NCBI GenBank assembly: GCA_008933995.1
Contig: WARS01000052.1
Span: 4,340,001 to 4,404,000 of the forward strand
Length of the DNA: 64,000 nt
Reading direction: 5' to 3'
Source: Datnioides undecimradiatus
Lineage: Eukaryota; Chordata; Actinopteri; Lobotiformes; Datnioididae
Position numbers and translations under genes: made by a program. The notes under the pieces were generated by a model, which saw only the letters and a list, made by a program, of their open reading frames with translations, was not told the origin of the DNA and searched no databases. Shown here in pieces: positions 59,881-64,000 of this stretch (position 1 is its first letter; each line of letters begins with the position of its first letter).

Positions 59881-62259
59881 TACAGCCCCTCAGGAATGTT
59901 GCTGTTATTATTTTTCCTTCTTCCTATAAAATAGAAGAGGACATTTCAACGTGTAAGCCATTATAAAACCATCGCAGCTAACCATCCACAGAGGGAAATG
60001 GGCTTTTTTGTTGTTGTTGTCCATGTAGGAGGGTAATAGATGATTAAGAGGGAGCGCAGATGAGTTTGTGGGGATGTTCTGCTAAATTACACAAGGACAA
60101 TCGACACATTTGACTAATTTCTTCCTCTGTAGCCCGCCTACTTCTCCGCTAATTCCTGACTATAGCTGAAATGTATCTGTCACTCAATTTCTGTCAGATG
60201 CAGAGGGAGTGGATGTCAGACACTGTATCCCAGTGTGAGTCAACAAACGGCGTACACAGTTTTCATACCGAGGGAACACATGTTTGAAGACTTTCCCACA
60301 CGAGCTTCTAACAATATAACTCAAACACTTTAACACATCTCCAGTGGGAGTAGAGCAAGTTAAACTCCCCTGAGTTTTAAATCATCCTCAAATATATCTC
60401 CTGGAGGATTCCTTCAAACCAACCTGTGCACGCTGGTAAAACTAAAAGTGACTCACTAAAGTCGACTCCACATAAACTGAAATTGCTTGATATATTTGGC
60501 TCGAGTCATCCGGGTAAATTTAATGGGGTCTGTAAGAAGCTAAATAGAATTACCACATGGGTCAACACTAAAAGTGAGGCTGGTTTGGCTTCAGCGGATC
60601 CAGCATCTGTTTAAATGCTATGAGTTTGACACAAATGGGGGAACTCTGGCTCACCCTCAGCCTCCTGTGGAAAGCAAAGCCCAAACAGCACACAAACAGG
60701 TGGCAGAGCTGAGCTGTTTCATCCCCCTGGTAGTGAAACTCCTCATTAGGATTTAGGTGAAGAGACTCTGTTGAACTTTGAGACACAAACAGGTATTTTT
60801 GGTCCTTTGGTGGGTTGTTTTTTTTTTTTTTTTTGAAGTGTGGAGATAAAGATCACTGAGATTAGCACGGCTTGAATTCAGAGAGATGACTCTGAAGGTC
60901 TTTCTGAGGGGAGGGGTGGTGGTGTTGAGGTACCGTCAATGATCATATCTGCTGTTGAAGATCAAAGGAGAGGAGCCTCAGCCCTGAGGGATGCTGTTGC
61001 CTCTTGTTGCTCCTCACCTCGCTTCACCTGTCCTGTCAGGTGTGTAAGCGGAGGGCAGGAGAAGGAAAAGGAAAAGAAAGAGAGAGAAAGAGGTGGGGAT
61101 GTTCAGGCTACTATCTGACAGATGACGGGAGAGAGGAAGAAGGAGGCAGGCGAGGAATTCCTGTCCATTTACAAACATTTTACACAGAGTTAGGGTAATG
61201 AAAGCTGTCCCACGGGCAGATCTGGATCCATCACCTCAATTAAGCGGCCGTTGCTCAAACAACTCCAATCCCTGTTTGGTATCTCTGAGGAATGCATTCA
61301 ATTGTAAAAGGATCCGATTCCCCACTTCCACCAACAAACACACACCTAAAAAGACATACCTGCGGTTTAGGTTAAGTGAGGTTACCGTATGTGGTTCGCT
61401 GATGGATATTTTCCAAATAACAGCACATAGTTTATTTCTCACCTAGCAGGGTCCAAAGGTTCATTATCATTTTATAGTAATGCAGCTGTAAGCGGGGATT
61501 GTTTTCCAGATTCTTGTTGCCAAGGAAATTCCAATATTTAAGGCTACTTGGAAACCAAACAACAGACATTTAACGTAAAACGGGATTAAATCCAACTTGT
61601 GCTGTTCAAAACATCTACGTTTGCATGTGGTTCTCTCTCTTGAATGCACCAGCAAACACAGCTTACAGTTTGTTCCTAGCTCACATTCCCCTGTGACATC
61701 TCCTCTCTCGCTCCCCTTATTTCCTGCCACATCTCTCACCAGCTACAATACAGTAAAGGCAAAAACTGATCATGGGGCCAAAATACATTAAAAAACAAAT
61801 GAATAAAGTTTCATTATCATCGCATGTTTGCCAATTGTTCTTGCAGCTTTTTCTGCAGAGACGAGAAAAAGTTTTAAAAATGGTCTCTCGGCTGTTAGAC
61901 CACACAACTATGAAATCATCTGACAAAATACTAGAAGCCAAAGATTTGCTCATAGACGTTTTTAGTTCCCTTAGTGTAAAAAGCAAAGAACCAGTGGCTG
62001 GATGTTAGAGAATCCATCTTAACACGTCTGGCATTTTTAGGATATTAACTGCCAATAATGCAAAGTAGGTGTGAAATGTTGTTAGACCACAGACATGAGA
62101 CTTTGTTTCACTCACACCTAACCTCCCTGACACAGTGAACAGCTGCACACATATTTAAAGTCGGATCTCATGCAGTCTGAAACAAGAATAGGATTTCCTG
62201 TGAAGTTGACATAAGACATGAAGGTATGATGTCCCATGCTGTGACTCAATTGTTTGTCC
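59881..62259. other. Gene desert, nothing specific
   Basis: A T16 run at 60819-60834, a G-rich stretch at 60908-60925 and a purine tract at 61056-61098. No supported exon or RNA gene. Confidence 0.5.
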
Positions 62260-62700
62260 TGTTAGATCGAAGAGTAGCAGCCAGGTGATTTGCATAGCTT
62301 TTTTACAATTATTTCCTGTACATTCAGTTAAGACAATGCTGATGTCAGTGCCAATACGACAGAATGATAAGCAAAAAAAAAATCCCTTCAGCGCTCTTGT
62401 TTGAGCAATAAATTGAGCATGCGATTAGGAGGAAGCAGGTCCTATTGTGACAGCGACACATAAAACAGGAATAGCTGTGAAAATTTCCACACGGCTGAAA
62501 TGAAACTTTATTTTGCAAATATTTCCTGTTCACACTCCGGGCGCCGCGTGCCTTTGATTGAGACTTGTAATTTATCGCTTGGGTGCCTTATGATCTCCTG
62601 TGGGCATGAGAGTAAATTGCCCCTCTGTGTAGATGCTGAGATAGGGATCACAGCACTACGACCTCAGCTTTGGTGTGCTGACAGGTGACTTTTCAGCCGC
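62260..62700. promoter_or_regulatory. Candidate conserved non-coding element with octamer motifs
   Basis: A perfect POU octamer ATTTGCAT (62288-62295), an octamer-like TTGCAAAT (62513-62520), and several AT-core sites are spread over 400 bases of balanced, non-repetitive sequence (CGGGCGCCGCG near 62539 is an unusual GC island within it). The motif style is that of developmental enhancers; conservation was not tested. Confidence 0.3.
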
Positions 62701-64000
62701 GAGTGCCGAGAGTGGGGAGGTAAATTAACCTGGGGTGAAAAGGTCGTATTGAGGGGATCTCTCTCTGACTATCTCGGAAATATAACGCAACAACATTTCA
62801 CTTTCTTTGACGCCTTTTTAAAAAAGAGAATAATTCCTTTGCCAAGTGGCAAAAAACAATGCGCGTCCAGTGTTGGTGATTGTCTTGCTTTTGAAATTTT
62901 GGATTACAGATGTCCTCGTGGTGATGAAACAAGAGCTCTGCAGGCTGAGCTTATGCCAACATGCTCTCAATCACAATGCTGGCAGACAAAGTACAGCTGA
63001 GGCTCATGGGGATGTCAGTAGTTTTGGCACAAGTATTGGACAAATTGAAATTAAAATAAACCTGATCCTGCTGAATGAAAAGTTATGGGGTGAGTTGAGT
63101 TCTGTGGCAATGTATTCAATAGTTGTAAGATATGTCACTGCAAACCACAAATGTGAATCAGTCAGGGGATCACCAGAATCACAGGGATTCGTCATCTAGG
63201 CACCAAAGTGGTGGACCGACCAGCTTTTGAAACCTACATTAGGATTTTTTTAATTTCAATGAAAATCCACTGCGACGTTTCGGAAAAAAAAAATAAAAAA
63301 TTTGTGACGTCGTCCTATCAGAGTTTAAAGAGCTTAAGGAAATAAACTCTCTGCCTGTGCGTCTCAGGTTGTCTGCACAAAAGCATTTGAGCTGTTAATG
63401 AACATATGTACCAATCGTGTTTTTCCATTGTGAAATAGTTCGTGTTACAATGCCGACTCTGCCATAAATCAGGCACAATAATTACAGACACAGTAATCTC
63501 TTTAATTGCTCTGAGGTGGGCGAAGGTTGTGTCTCCCTGTTTGCACACCTCATACCTTATTTACAGGTTAATCAACATGGGAGGCAGTAGGCGGCGGCCA
63601 CACCTCCTAATATACAGTAGTTACTACATCAGACTGATATGAGGACACGCTGTGTTTGCTGAAAGACTGACGAAAGAGCATCAGTTAATCTCATTAATCT
63701 TGTCTGAGATTAACAATAAGTGGCGCTCTCGACGTGCGTGTTTACTTTGGGAGAGCAGATGTGTGTAATTTACATTTAACGACGCTATTTTTGGTAATCC
63801 AAATACTGCAGGATGTTTGAATTTTCAAACTTTCTGAGTCCGACGCAGACGCACACAGTAAGCTAACCACGTGTGCAACCGCCATACCCCAAATCATAAA
63901 TTGGGGGGGGAGGCTTTTAAAGCCCTCTAGAGAGACCCCATCATTGCACCGCCGAAATATATACCCATCAAACAAGCTATTTCTGGTCTGAACCTCTTCA
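62701..64000. other. End of window, gene desert
   Basis: No supported exon. A cluster of TAATCT motifs lies at 63685-63713 and a G8-type run at about 63903-63910. A gene may begin beyond the right edge. Confidence 0.5.
63685..63713. promoter_or_regulatory. Triple TAATCT cluster with 8-bp inverted repeat
   Basis: TTAATCTC (63685-63692) and GAGATTAA (63706-63713) are exact reverse complements, and another TTAATCT (63694-63700) lies between. TAATCT/TAATCC is the core bound by OTX, PITX and similar K50 homeodomains. Confidence 0.35.

Overview
The window is vertebrate nuclear DNA, most likely from a ray-finned (teleost, probably percomorph) fish. The evidence is short multi-exon genes with GT-AG introns, CA/GT microsatellites, old fish-type interspersed repeats, and protein sequences that match EPS15L1 and KLF2 closely. 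There are no operons, ribosome binding sites, CRISPR arrays or prokaryotic systems.

Layout. Positions 1-1560 hold no recognisable gene. Positions 1647-15827 (+) carry a complete EPS15L1 coding region in 23 constitutive exons. It encodes about 853 residues: three EH domains, a coiled coil, a DPF-rich region and a C-terminal ubiquitin-interacting region. Its 3' UTR runs to a poly(A) signal at 17399-17404. KLF2 follows in the opposite orientation (19320-20899, -), complete in three exons and 386 residues, with a recognisable promoter at about 21036-21260. The two genes are tail to tail, the same arrangement as in mammals, so this is an ancestral syntenic pair. From about 21.3 kb to the end (about 43 kb) no confident protein-coding gene is visible. 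This KLF2-upstream desert holds microsatellites, three copies of one fish repeat family (one of them a fold-back pair), a degenerate 16-bp minisatellite, and several stretches whose motif content suggests enhancers or an unannotated transcript.

Biology. EPS15L1 (Eps15R) is a clathrin-coat endocytic adaptor. KLF2 is a zinc-finger transcription factor of endothelium, blood and other tissues. They are neighbours but are not known to share a pathway.

Most useful second-look items: a 63-bp in-frame cassette exon candidate in EPS15L1; a 17-nt microexon candidate that would replace the ubiquitin-interacting C-terminus; a G-quadruplex/CACCC-box array inside KLF2 intron 2; a TATA/CCAAT/MEF2-like KLF2 promoter; a promoter-like TATA+CCAAT module at 34.2 kb; a signal-peptide-like exon at 45.1 kb; and motif-dense candidate enhancers at 22.3, 33.3, 56.1, 59.3, 62.3 and 63.7 kb. 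All statements about conservation, expression and repeat families are recognition or inference; no search was run.
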